Assembly (NCBI GenBank): GCA_035361075.1
Contig: DAOSBX010000006.1
Span: 44,493 to 108,492, forward strand
Direction: 5' to 3'
Origin: Candidatus Hydrogenedens sp.
GTDB lineage: Bacteria; Hydrogenedentota; Hydrogenedentia; Hydrogenedentales; Hydrogenedentaceae
DNA: 64,000 nt
Shown: piece by piece, positions 1 to 9,900 of the stretch
Numbering within the stretch: position 1 is the stretch's first letter
Layout of the letters: the number at the start of each line of letters is the position of its first letter
Program-made: the position numbers and the translations under genes
The notes under the pieces: model-generated
The model's input: the letters and a program-made list of their open reading frames with translations, nothing else
The model's database searches: none
Told to the model about the DNA's origin: nothing

Positions 1-1
1 T

Positions 2-541
2 CATGAATGCCTGAAAGGGAATACCGAGGCTTTTCGGGAACTTATTATGATTTATCAACAAGCAGTATATGCAACAGCATTTTATTACACCAAAGACAGT
101 GATACTGCAAAAGAAATAACACAGGAAACCTTTATAAATGCTTTCAAAAACTTACCTTATCTTAGAGACTATACAAAGTTTGGCAGTTGGTTGAAAGAGA
201 TAGCGACAAGAACATCAATAAGGTATCTTCAGAAGACTAAAGAAATTCCTATGGTTGAGATAGAAAATGAAAAGATTGTGCCTATCGAGCATAAAGATAC
301 TAAAAGTTCTTCAATAACTATCGACGAATTTAAGAATGCTGTCGAACAGCTTCCCGAGAGATATAGACTCCCTGTTGTTCTAAAGTTTTTAGAGGGAATG
401 AGTTATGAAGAGATTGGTCGTTTTACAGGAGAATCTCCTGGAGAAATAAAAGGAATCCTTCAAAGAGCAGTAAAACAACTTCAGAATATAATGGAAAATT
501 ATGGCGGAGAAATGAATCAATGGCAAGATGTTCTCAAATAG
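2..541 (+). CDS. ECF-type RNA polymerase sigma factor, 5' truncated by window edge
   Basis: An open frame runs in from the left edge. In-frame codons before the first ATG (position 47) read HECLKGNTEAFRELI, the usual start of sigma region 2, so that ATG is internal and the gene begins outside the window. Region 2 (promoter -10 recognition and core binding) covers the first half. Region 4 follows, with LPERYRLPVVLKFLEGMSY and a helix-turn-helix ending KGILQRAVKQL (-35 recognition). The next gene overlaps its 3' end by 22 bases and encodes a zinc-finger/FecR protein, which marks this as a sigma factor held by a membrane anti-sigma factor. The regulon cannot be told from the sequence. Confidence 0.9.
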   Translation, partial: HECLKGNTEAFRELIMIYQQAVYATAFYYTKDSDTAKEITQETFINAFKNLPYLRDYTKFGSWLKEIATRTSIRYLQKTKEIPMVEIENEKIVPIEHKDTKSSSITIDEFKNAVEQLPERYRLPVVLKFLEGMSYEEIGRFTGESPGEIKGILQRAVKQLQNIMENYGGEMNQWQDVLK

Positions 542-1791
542 AGTCTGAGATGCAAGCATACTTGGATGGTGAACTGAGTAGAGCTAAAGAACTAATAGTT
601 GAAGAGCATTTATCCAATTGTAGTCAATGCAAAGATAAGTTTGAGAAATTTCGCAAAACCAATGCCATTATTTATGAAACATTAGCCCCTTATAAATTAA
701 CGAATTCCTTAGATGAATCTATTATGAAAAAATTACCTGAAGTAGAGACAGGTTATAACGAAATTCATCAAATAACAATGCGTATCAAACATCAAGAAGA
801 AACCCCCTATTCTTTTTCAAATCTATTTCCGTATTTTGCAATAGCTGCCATGACTATATTAGGCATTTTTATATTTGTAAGCTGGCCAGCGAAAGAATAT
901 TCTAACCAGAAAAAGATAGGGGTGGCACTAAATATAACGGGGACAAGTTTTATAATTAACAATAGTGTTAATAACAAAATGAAAGAAGAAGTACCGATTG
1001 CTTTTTCGGAAGGCAATTACATAGAAACCCAAGATAATTCTAAAGTTTACATATTGTTAAAAGGGAATTCAATTGTAAAATTATCAAACAACACGAGAAT
1101 CCGAATTTTAGATGAAAGGACTATTAATCTTGAAAAAGGATTAGTATGGTTTGATATTGGTAAAGATAAAAAGACATTCAGAGTTAACACATCGCAAGGG
1201 TTTATAACGGTATTTGGGACACAATTTCAAGTAGAAGCAGATTTTAATAGGGTTATAACTACGGTATCCAGAGGTGAAGTTACTGTAGAAACTGGAAATC
1301 AGTTTGCAGTTCTAAAAGAGAATCAACAGATAGAACTTAAAAACCAAACCATTAATACAAAAGTTAAAACCTGTGATTCCCAAAAAATAATGGCTTGGGC
1401 AGAACAAATAAAACCGAGAACCCAAGCATTTGATAACGCATCAGCAATATTGGCACCAACACAACCCATTGAAATATCAAAGCCTGCTTCTCAAATCTTT
1501 GTTGTTCCTATCCAACACAAAGAGGTAACTACTCTTGTATTGGTATGGGATAAAAATAAAATTACAGAAAACTCAAACTATACAATTTATGCTTCAGACG
1601 ATGAACTGAAACCACTATTTCGCTACAAATTAACTAATGATATGATAAATAACTACAATGGAGAAATTAATATACCCATTCCAAATGAGGTATCCATAAA
1701 ACAGGTTAACATACTTCATATTGAAATCATTTCAGATGATATAGATGAATTAATATCAATGCCATTTAATAAAATTTATGCAAAGAGTTAA
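520..1791 (+). CDS. membrane anti-sigma factor with zinc finger and FecR domain
   Basis: Residues 1-45 form an anti-sigma zinc finger with C4 and the H30-x3-C34-x2-C37 motif, preceded by the typical AYLDGELS segment. One membrane helix lies at about 102-122 (LFPYFAIAAMTILGIFIFVS). The outer part at about 150-275 is a FecR domain with VYILLKGNSIVKLSNNTRI and FGTQFQVEA. The last ~130 residues are not recognised and look beta-rich. FecR proteins relay an outer signal to the bound ECF sigma factor. The ATG at 520 overlaps the sigma gene by 22 bases and places the zinc-finger cysteine at residue 4, as in the family. No TonB receptor lies next to it, so iron-citrate-type signalling should not be assumed. 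Confidence 0.85.
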   Translation: MARCSQIESEMQAYLDGELSRAKELIVEEHLSNCSQCKDKFEKFRKTNAIIYETLAPYKLTNSLDESIMKKLPEVETGYNEIHQITMRIKHQEETPYSFSNLFPYFAIAAMTILGIFIFVSWPAKEYSNQKKIGVALNITGTSFIINNSVNNKMKEEVPIAFSEGNYIETQDNSKVYILLKGNSIVKLSNNTRIRILDERTINLEKGLVWFDIGKDKKTFRVNTSQGFITVFGTQFQVEADFNRVITTVSRGEVTVETGNQFAVLKENQQIELKNQTINTKVKTCDSQKIMAWAEQIKPRTQAFDNASAILAPTQPIEISKPASQIFVVPIQHKEVTTLVLVWDKNKITENSNYTIYASDDELKPLFRYKLTNDMINNYNGEINIPIPNEVSIKQVNILHIEIISDDIDELISMPFNKIYAKS

Positions 1792-1845
1792 TATGAAAAT
1801 AAGCAAAAGTATAATAAATAATGTACTTGAATTAGCCCACCCAGT

Positions 1846-1950
1846 CGGGAGGCATGGTGGAGCAAAAAGAAATGTCAGATTTCTGCCTCACATCACTCCT
1901 TCCCCAGAAATACCTGCAGCCAAAAATCTTGCTATCATTCATGCCTCCCG
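1846..1950. repeat. inverted-repeat element 1 (possible structured RNA or dispersed repeat)
   Basis: A perfect 11-base inverted repeat, CGGGAGGCATG (1846-1856) and CATGCCTCCCG (1940-1950), encloses 83 bases. The loop contains a small hairpin (AGAAAT/ATTTCT) and the 10-mer CACTCCTTCC at 1894-1903. A frame of 87 codons crosses this region from 1778, but it overlaps the anti-sigma gene and tracks the repeats, so I do not call it a gene. The element may be a dispersed intergenic repeat or a structured RNA. Only the sequence symmetry is seen directly. Confidence 0.5.
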
Positions 1951-1980
1951 CTTGATGATACAACGATCCTTATATAAAGT

Positions 1981-2079
1981 GGGCTCGATGTTAAAACGGC
2001 GAATCAACTGTCTCCTCTCTCCACTCCTTCCTCAAGAGTAAACGCCAAACATCTTATAACATCGAGCCCCTGATTTTTT
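1981..2079 (+). repeat. inverted-repeat element 2 with T-tract, terminator-like
   Basis: GGGCTCGATGTTA (1981-1993) is the perfect reverse complement of TAACATCGAGCCC (2057-2069). The stem is prolonged inside by GGCG (1998-2001) and CGCC (2043-2046). A run of seven T follows at 2074-2080. The loop is pyrimidine-rich and carries a second copy of CACTCCTTCC (2022-2031), shared with element 1. It could end the sigma/anti-sigma transcript or be the 3' end of a small RNA. The long loop is unusual for a simple terminator. Confidence 0.5.
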
Positions 2080-2093
2080 TATTTCTTTTATTC

Positions 2094-2101
2094 GTTATAA
2101 T
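2094..2101 (+). promoter_or_regulatory. candidate extended -10 promoter element
   Basis: GTTATAAT sits about 36 bases before the start of the acylase-family gene, just after the hairpin/T-tract. No good -35 hexamer is visible. The same octamer occurs before cmk, the thioesterase gene and leuA in this window. Confidence 0.35.
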
Positions 2102-2136
2102 AAGAGGAATTAAAAATCGATGAACTTAAAACATAA

Positions 2137-5028
2137 ATGAATACAAAAACAATAACAAATATTTTACTCATAATTTCTTTCTGTGTTGTTTCCAATATGT
2201 CAGGACAAGATTGGATTGAAACGTATTGGGAACATCTTGAAATATATAGAGATGATTGGGGAATTCCGCATATTTTTGCTGAAAATCCACGTGTCCTTGC
2301 CTTCGGTTTTGGATACACGCAGGCTCAAGACCATTGGGAAAGCATGCTATTGTCATATCGATTAGCAAACGGAAAACTTTCGGAAGTTTTAGGAGAGAGC
2401 GAGGAATTATCTGACCGATTCTCTATTCAGGTAGGTCATCGACACTTTGGCTCCCTCGCATATTCAAATTGTGACTCGTTAACAAGGGATATTTGTGAAG
2501 GATTTGCAGAAGGAGTTAATACATGGATTTTAGAGAATCGAGACAAACTTCCAGATTGGATTGACGGCGTCCAACCTCAGGATATATTTGCATTATGGCA
2601 TGCTTTTATAATTTCTATGGCACCTTTGGATATGCCATCATTTCAGAAACGTCCCCCAGCCATGAAGTCAGGTTTTGCATTTACAGTTTCAAGAGAAAAA
2701 AGCCGTGAAGATACTCCTTTATTTGCCTTCAGCAGTCACCAATTTTATCCAGGTCCTTTCCGATGGTATGAGGCACATCTTATATGTGGGGAATATAACG
2801 TTTATGGATGCACAATATATGGCTTACCAATCCTTTTACAAGGACATACATTGAAACATGCATGGGCTATAACTCCAAATGTACCAGATATTTCAGATGT
2901 CTTCATCGAATCTATTCATGGTAATGTATTACAAAATCCTAAATCAGTCTATTTACAAGGCAATCAGCAAAATAAAGAGGCTCTTTTGTTATTGGAATAT
3001 ATGTCCAGAAGCGAGGAGTATTATGTTAAAACACCCAATGGTATGGATCAAAGATTTGTGCCTGTACAAATAGGTCAAAAAGGACCTTTATTATTGGGGA
3101 GTGGCAATGAGTTTTTTTCATGGAAAATAGGAGGGTATGAGGATATAGGTATGTTTTTCCAATTATGGGAAATGGGAAGGGCTAACTCATTAGAAAAGTT
3201 TAAACAAGCCATTTATCTCCATCAGATTCCTATGTTCCACATTCTATATGCTGATAGCTCGAACAATTTGTTCTACTTTTACTCTGCAAAATCGGGAACA
3301 CGTGAAATTCCACCTGGACTCCCTGAAAAGGATGTTGTAGAAATACAAAACTTAAATTGGACTGTCCCCATCTCTTCACGTTATTATCAATACGGCTGGA
3401 GATACTTAATTCCTCCAGATGTTCTCCCTTCTTTCCAAAATCCTACTTCGGGTTATTTACAAGTTTGTGGAGGACCACCAACATCCGTAACCGATGATAT
3501 TAAATTGCCATCCAATGACTCTCTGAATAAGTTAATTCATGACACAGAAAATGTTATAAGTAGAAGAGTTAAAAGTGTCCTACGAACAGATAAACGCTCA
3601 TTAAGAGAATTCCAATCCTTAATTTTGGATACTTTATCTTCTCTTGCTATTGAGACCCTTCCCAGAATTATAGACATCGGTAAATCAAACCAACAAAGGC
3701 TGAATTCATATCACCCTGATTTACCATCTGCTGTAGAAATATTGAGTGGTTGGGATTATCGAATAAATACAGATTCTTCTGCACCTGTCCTCTTTTATCT
3801 TTGGAATCACTTTTTTGCAAGACAACCTGGAATTGTTCCAAGCATTGAAATAGAACCCTACTTTTCACTTATGAACAAAAGAAAAGAAATAGAGGAAAAT
3901 TGTTTAGAGGCATTAGCAGATGCTGTCCGTTATTTAAGGAATAATAGAGATACACTTAACATAAATTGGGGGGACATCCACAGGATTCAAAAAGGTGCAA
4001 ATGAATACCCTGTGGCTGGAAGTGAAACTATGGGGGCTACTTTTTTACTTTCTGAACTCCCACCAGAAAATGAACGATGGGGCAAAGTTGAATATGGTAT
4101 TGGTTTTGCATCTGTTATAAAACTTGGGACTGTCATTGAATCATATTCAATAATGCCGTTTGGGAATTCCGAGTCTATAGAATCACCTCATTATCAAGAC
4201 CAGTGGAACCTATTTAATCAACGGCAAATGAAAAAGACACGATTTTACCCTGAAGATATATATCGTTTTGCTGAAGTTGGATTAGGAAGAAAGTTGGTGT
4301 TTATCCCAAAGGGTGCAGTTGGAGAAATTCGATGCGTAAGCAGTTCCAAAGTTTCAATAACCATACAGTCAAAATTAGAGCCCCCGGCACCTTTACCTGA
4401 AAACTATGTTCCATTTTCAGTATTTATAACTCCAGAGTATTTACCCAAAGAAGCAAATGTCCAATTTTTGATAAGGCTCTTTATCCCTAATGACATTTGT
4501 AGCCCTGAAAATCTTAACAACTTATCTCTTTATGCACTCACACTAACAAATGAATGGAAAAAAATTGAAAATCAAAATGTCAATGCCGAAGCGGGTTTCT
4601 TAGAAGGGATATTTAATGGTAAACAAACAATAGCGATACTTGGAGCAGAAGAATTCTATAGTGATTTGATTACAAATAAAGAAGTAAATAACTTAGATTC
4701 TGTAGACACACCTTTATCCATAAATAAAGGGATATTTTCTACAGGACTACCTGGTGAGATTCCCAAAATAACTCAACAAAGAAAAGTAATAATACCTTCA
4801 TCAAAGCAATTCCAATCTCAAGAAATACTTCCAAAAGCGATGGACATCCCTCCAATAGAAGCAAATGATATACAAAAAGAAATGGATAAAACCCAAGATA
4901 AAAATACTGCTCAAACTTACGAATCTATACCTTCAGAGAACACCAATAAAAAACGGAGAAAAATATCAGAAAAAATACAAACTCAAAAACCCATTGTAAA
5001 GAAAAACTTTACAATAAGGAAAAACTAA
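2137..5028 (+). CDS. exported penicillin-acylase-family (Ntn) hydrolase
   Basis: A signal peptide (about residues 1-23) precedes a penicillin amidase domain. Family signatures seen are YRDDWGIPHIFAENP, GFGYTQAQDHW and GKLSEVLGES in the alpha part. The likely autoprocessing point follows: Ser178 in MKSGFAFTVS, then SSHQFYPGPFRWYEAHL, YGLPILLQGHTLKHAWAIT and a later ETMGATFLLS segment. These enzymes self-cleave before the nucleophilic serine and hydrolyse amide bonds. The pattern after Ser178 is closest to the aculeacin/acyl-homoserine-lactone acylase branch. Ser178 is followed by Gly rather than the usual Asn. The roughly 150 C-terminal residues are extra, rich in Lys, Gln and Ser, and look disordered. 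The substrate is unknown. Confidence 0.8.
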   Translation: MNTKTITNILLIISFCVVSNMSGQDWIETYWEHLEIYRDDWGIPHIFAENPRVLAFGFGYTQAQDHWESMLLSYRLANGKLSEVLGESEELSDRFSIQVGHRHFGSLAYSNCDSLTRDICEGFAEGVNTWILENRDKLPDWIDGVQPQDIFALWHAFIISMAPLDMPSFQKRPPAMKSGFAFTVSREKSREDTPLFAFSSHQFYPGPFRWYEAHLICGEYNVYGCTIYGLPILLQGHTLKHAWAITPNVPDISDVFIESIHGNVLQNPKSVYLQGNQQNKEALLLLEYMSRSEEYYVKTPNGMDQRFVPVQIGQKGPLLLGSGNEFFSWKIGGYEDIGMFFQLWEMGRANSLEKFKQAIYLHQIPMFHILYADSSNNLFYFYSAKSGTREIPPGLPEKDVVEIQNLNWTVPISSRYYQYGWRYLIPPDVLPSFQNPTSGYLQVCGGPPTSVTDDIKLPSNDSLNKLIHDTENVISRRVKSVLRTDKRSLREFQSLILDTLSSLAIETLPRIIDIGKSNQQRLNSYHPDLPSAVEILSGWDYRINTDSSAPVLFYLWNHFFARQPGIVPSIEIEPYFSLMNKRKEIEENCLEALADAVRYLRNNRDTLNINWGDIHRIQKGANEYPVAGSETMGATFLLSELPPENERWGKVEYGIGFASVIKLGTVIESYSIMPFGNSESIESPHYQDQWNLFNQRQMKKTRFYPEDIYRFAEVGLGRKLVFIPKGAVGEIRCVSSSKVSITIQSKLEPPAPLPENYVPFSVFITPEYLPKEANVQFLIRLFIPNDICSPENLNNLSLYALTLTNEWKKIENQNVNAEAGFLEGIFNGKQTIAILGAEEFYSDLITNKEVNNLDSVDTPLSINKGIFSTGLPGEIPKITQQRKVIIPSSKQFQSQEILPKAMDIPPIEANDIQKEMDKTQDKNTAQTYESIPSENTNKKRRKISEKIQTQKPIVKKNFTIRKN

Positions 5029-5059
5029 TTTTTGATTGTGTCTATATTAAACCACTAAA

Positions 5060-6892
5060 TTAAAGTGATGTCCCTAACCATTCTTCAACTATTTTTTTAT
5101 AAGATGATATCTCACCATCAGACTCTCTGTATTTTGTAACATTATTCCTCTCTGCAACTTCAAAAAATCTTTTTGCTCGGGATATCATTGTTGGGTCTGA
5201 ATTTTTAGTCTTAAAATCCATATCCCGTTTCCGTGCACGTTCCATAATCGCATAGTCAACGCTTAATCGTGCTACCTTTACTCGCTCAAGGACTTCGGGT
5301 TTCTCGCTGACAGCTTTTTCTGCCTTGTCAAATAATACTTCTGCTTGTTGTAATAACTCATTACTTAAATGTTTTCCATTGGGACCGACCCAGATATTCA
5401 TATGTGTTCCACGATTATGTATTGGTTTATGTATCAATTGGAGGTATTCCATAATATACGGTGAAGCATCTTCATAAAAGGCATCCACAAATTCACTAAT
5501 AGCTACCTTTTCATCATAGGAAGGGTCCCATAAAAGTTTTGCATTTAAGTATGCACTCAATTCATTAAATTCACCATGCAAAGTTGTATATGTATCCTGC
5601 TCAAAAATACCTGTAACATTATGGTTTACAAAAAATCGGATATTAGGTCCTCGAACTTCAAGGTTTGGGAATGGGACAAGATAATGACTGAAAGATGTTA
5701 CATAATCCCACACCCATAGGCGATTACAAATTTTGGACCAACCTTCTACATCCTTTACAAAATCGCGATTTTGTTTTGACACACAGCTATCAAGAGGGTG
5801 AGCAAAACAACATTCGATACTGCACAAACGGATTACAACATTTGGTTCTGGACGCATATTTTTAGGAGGCTTTCTCGACCACTGATATGCTAATGTGTCT
5901 ATAATTTTATCAGGGAACTCATCACGGACAGCACGTGCAACACTGTTTACGAGATATAACAAAGGTCCCATTTGTGATTCTTCTGCATTTGCCATTGCTG
6001 AACATTTATCGCACTGGCAAAAGTTATACCAGTCGTTTTGAGAAACCGAAAAAACTTTGGCTTCTGGATGTTCTCTCATCCATCTTTTAACTTCTTCTGT
6101 AACTAAACGAATGACTTCCTCATTTGTGCAACAAAGCTGTGTCCGCTCTTTAACTCGTTTCCCTTCTACCATAGAATAATATTCAGGATGCGAATCGAAG
6201 TATTTATCGGGGGGTAGAAGTGAATCAAACGTATGCACAAACCCATAATAAGTAATTTTCCCTCCATGTTTTTCTTCAAGCCGACATGTATTCCCGTTAG
6301 CACGATTTCGTGCACACCAATCCCCATCAATAAATCCGTCCATCGTGAATGGCTCACGATATTCTAAAGGTGGTATATAAATCTCATTTAACAAGGGTAA
6401 AGCTATCGTTTGCATCTTCGGGATTCGACTTACATTTGTAGCAAACCAACGACAACCAAGATGGTCTTCAAGTAAACCATAAACACCATATAATGTCCCA
6501 CGAGGTTCACCACCAGCAATGATAATTTTATCCTCCATCACAATAATGTTGTATCCTTCCTCACCTAAATCATCCCAACTGATATTAATATTCAAATCAT
6601 TTAATCGTTTATTTTTCCCAAGTATAATCTCCTTTCCTTTCATAGGCTCCGCATCAGTTATAATGGGAAGTTCAGCACCATTCATCTCTTTAATAAATCG
6701 TTGCAACTCTTCACTTGCATATTTTACGGATGGAATACAATTTTCGGGAATTACAATAACACATTGTGGTTCACCATTATGAGCAATCATAAAAAATTTT
6801 TCCATTACTGACGGTGCTTTCTTAGCACATCCAAAACCAAACAAAAGAAAGGAAACTCCAAGAATTATCAATATCTGCTTTAGTATTTGCAT
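5060..6892 (-). CDS. DUF4838-type lipoprotein, glucuronidase-like N-terminus
   Basis: The first ~22 residues form a lipoprotein signal ending LLFGFGC, so the protein is probably lipid-anchored. Residues ~30-170 resemble the alpha-glucuronidase N-terminal fold, with YASEELQRFIKEMNGAELPI and GGEPRGTLYGVYGLLEDHLGCRWF. The rest matches DUF4838 proteins: HPEYYSMVEGKR, QLCCTNEEV, the VSQNDWYNFCQCDKC cysteine cluster and LAYQWSRKPPKN. This family is common in polysaccharide-degrading bacteria, but the reaction is not established. A GAAGGAG ribosome site lies ~8 bases before the ATG. The gene is divergent from the giant protein that starts at 6993, so the two may share a control region. Confidence 0.75.
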   Translation of the reverse strand: MQILKQILIILGVSFLLFGFGCAKKAPSVMEKFFMIAHNGEPQCVIVIPENCIPSVKYASEELQRFIKEMNGAELPIITDAEPMKGKEIILGKNKRLNDLNINISWDDLGEEGYNIIVMEDKIIIAGGEPRGTLYGVYGLLEDHLGCRWFATNVSRIPKMQTIALPLLNEIYIPPLEYREPFTMDGFIDGDWCARNRANGNTCRLEEKHGGKITYYGFVHTFDSLLPPDKYFDSHPEYYSMVEGKRVKERTQLCCTNEEVIRLVTEEVKRWMREHPEAKVFSVSQNDWYNFCQCDKCSAMANAEESQMGPLLYLVNSVARAVRDEFPDKIIDTLAYQWSRKPPKNMRPEPNVVIRLCSIECCFAHPLDSCVSKQNRDFVKDVEGWSKICNRLWVWDYVTSFSHYLVPFPNLEVRGPNIRFFVNHNVTGIFEQDTYTTLHGEFNELSAYLNAKLLWDPSYDEKVAISEFVDAFYEDASPYIMEYLQLIHKPIHNRGTHMNIWVGPNGKHLSNELLQQAEVLFDKAEKAVSEKPEVLERVKVARLSVDYAIMERARKRDMDFKTKNSDPTMISRAKRFFEVAERNNVTKYRESDGEISSYKKIVEEWLGTSL

Positions 6893-6992
6893 AACAATTT
6901 CTCCTTCATTTGTAAAGTGTAATTTTAATTACTCGAAATACTATTATATATTAGATTAATATAACCTATTTATAAGTTCTAATGTCAAAGTT

Positions 6993-9900
6993 ATGAGTAA
7001 TTACCGATATAAAATTAAACTAATTTTTGCCTTTGTATTTGTCTTCCATATCTTTACCCTTTCTGCATTAGGAATAGACCTTTTTAAAAGGGATAAAAAA
7101 GAACCAATAAAATTAGATATCCCCACTACATCAATACCAGTTTTATGGGCAAAGCCGTTAAAGAAAACAATAAAAATACTTGCAATTGCACCTCGATATA
7201 CTTTTCTTGACTTTATGGAACTTGAGAAACGATTAGATTGTAGCATAAATCTCATTGCGACAGAGGACGCTTTACACCTTGGCTGTGACCCTCTTTGGGG
7301 TCAATGGTGCCTTGAAGATGAGAGGAATGAATCTTTGAGTAATAAGATTCAACGTGAATTAGAAAAAAAATGGGATTTGTTAATCATCAGTGGAATTGAT
7401 TTAAACATATTGCCTAAAAACATTTATGAAATTATTATTCAAAAAGTTGCGGAAGGAAAATCCTTTCTCTTCATACCATTAACAGGTATTTCATCTACTC
7501 CACATCCAATATTTAACCTAATAGATATGTTAGATACTAATATGGACCCTGTTGCAAAATGGACTCAGTTATTTTCAGGGCAGGATGAAGAACTGACTAA
7601 TATTGCAAAAATGATGTCCATAAAATGCGTTAATTATGAAAAAGGACGAATTACCTGTTTAGATAACTATATAATGAATGTAAATAACCATGTTCTCTTG
7701 CCTGATAAAGCCGTAATAGACAAACCAAATCACCTCGAAAACGCATGGGCAGGACTTATTTCTTTATTACTCTGGACTTGTAAGATTGAACAAAAAACAG
7801 AAATATTAAGCATCTCAGATGCTAAGCCAGCAGGACCAATTGAAGAAGAAATTCCTCCTGACCTATCTATGATGCTCATCCGTAATACGAATCAATCACT
7901 ATTAGGACCTGGAACATACCCATTCTATATCGAAATAAACAAAGCAGAAAAAGGTAAATTTGACCACGTAAAAATCCAAATTCGCAGAGAAAATGATAAT
8001 TACTACTTTCAACAATACGACTTCAAGTACATCATGAAAAAGAAGGGACACACATTCACCCAAATAGAGATACCTATTGGAGACGGAACATTTTTTATTG
8101 ATGCATGGTTAATGAATAAAACAACGGTTATTAATTTTTTTACAAAAAAGTTTAAATTTACTTCCTGGCCTGAAATCGTAAGTATAGAAGCCGATAAAAA
8201 AGTGGTATATCCAAACGATAGTGTAAACTTAAAGGTTAAAATGTCTACTCACTTTTTAGAGAATAGGGAAGGAAGCATCGTTGTCCAAGCGATTGAAAAT
8301 GGAATGAACCCATTAATCACCGAAGGTACTTTAATATCTGAACAGGTTCAATATATTACAGGGGAAGAAAAAGAAATTGTTATACCGATACGCTTCGCAG
8401 ATGTAAAATGCAATTATATTAAATTATCCGTTTGGGGACTACCTTTTAAAGTAAGTTCATTAGGAAATAGTTATTCTTCTTTTTTCTCAAATAAATATAT
8501 TTATCTACCTGTTCAAAAAAAGTTGCTCCCAAAAGAATGGAAAAATTTCATTGCAATAGAAAAAATTAACGAGTATAACCAGAGTCTCTACGGGAAAATA
8601 TTTGAATACAATCTAAATTGTGGAGTATACCTTCCATGGAATCAATTTAAGGAGCCATACTCAAAATATTTAACACAACCATTTATCGTTCAGGTAGCAG
8701 AGGAATCTACCATAAAAGCAGGCTCTAAAAACCAACGTGAACCATGTATAAATGATGAAACCTATTTAGAAAAGTCTAAATCGGAAATAACTCACATATC
8801 AGAATCAGTCCTAATTCCTACACCCAAAGCCTTTTCATTAGGTCTGAATAATTGTTTAGTCCAATCAGAAGAAGCGGTTTGTTTTTGCGATAAATGTATC
8901 GATAAATATCTAAATCTATCTGAAAACATTGCCAATAATACAGAAAGAATAAGTTCCATTACAGGAAAAAATCACGATGAAATTAGAGAATATATACTGA
9001 ATCAAGAATACCCATCTATTATCCTGACCAACTACCAAAAATTTATGTCTGAAAGTTTTTTGAATTATGAAAATGAATTAAAGAATCGATTAAAACTACT
9101 TTTCCCGAATGTCCCTATTGGTTTCCGCATATTCCCAGGTAAAGAATCTATAAGAGGAATTGATTTGTATACCACTATGTACTCTATGGATTGGCTTGCA
9201 TTTAATCCCGACCCTTTCCTGTTTACATTTATCTCTTCACAAAGAGAACATAGAAAAAACTTCTGGACAACCATTGATTTTTCCGACCCAAGTCAAGCAC
9301 CTGAAAAATTAACATGGGATTACTGGAATTCGTTATTAAACCAGGCTAATGGCGTATGGTTTATCTCTACATTTGAGACTATTCATAATTCATCACCAAT
9401 AAAGTTATTAAATGAAAAAGGAGAAATTAATTATAAATTAGCCAGTTTATATAACGCTGTTATAAAAACAAAACAAGGATTAGGAGACTTCATACTTCAA
9501 CTCAGTCCTGATATTGAGGATGAGATAGGAATATATTACTCAACTGAAAACTTATTTTTTACAAATTATGCACCAGAATTTGATTACAAGAAATCAGCAA
9601 CAAATTTTATACGAATCTTAAACGGGGCAGGCTTTAATCCAATTGTAGTTACAAAAGACTCCTTATTGTCCTCGAAAAATGTAAAGGTTTTAATCCTACC
9701 ATGCTTTCTTAACTTAACGGACTCTGACATAATAGTATTATCAGAATTTGCAAAAAAAGGAACTCTTATTGCAGATATAATTCCAGTTTCTAAGGATAAC
9801 AACAACGATAAATGTAAGGAAATTATAAACAATGACTTCGTCTTATTAGGTGAAAGCCTCGCAAAAGATATAAAAGAAGAGCCAAAAGAAAAAATTGAAA

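Noticed and set aside
1778..2041. 87-codon open frame after the anti-sigma gene
   Set aside because: It overlaps the upstream gene, has no ribosome site, and its sequence follows the two inverted repeats. The region looks like structured or repeat DNA, not protein.
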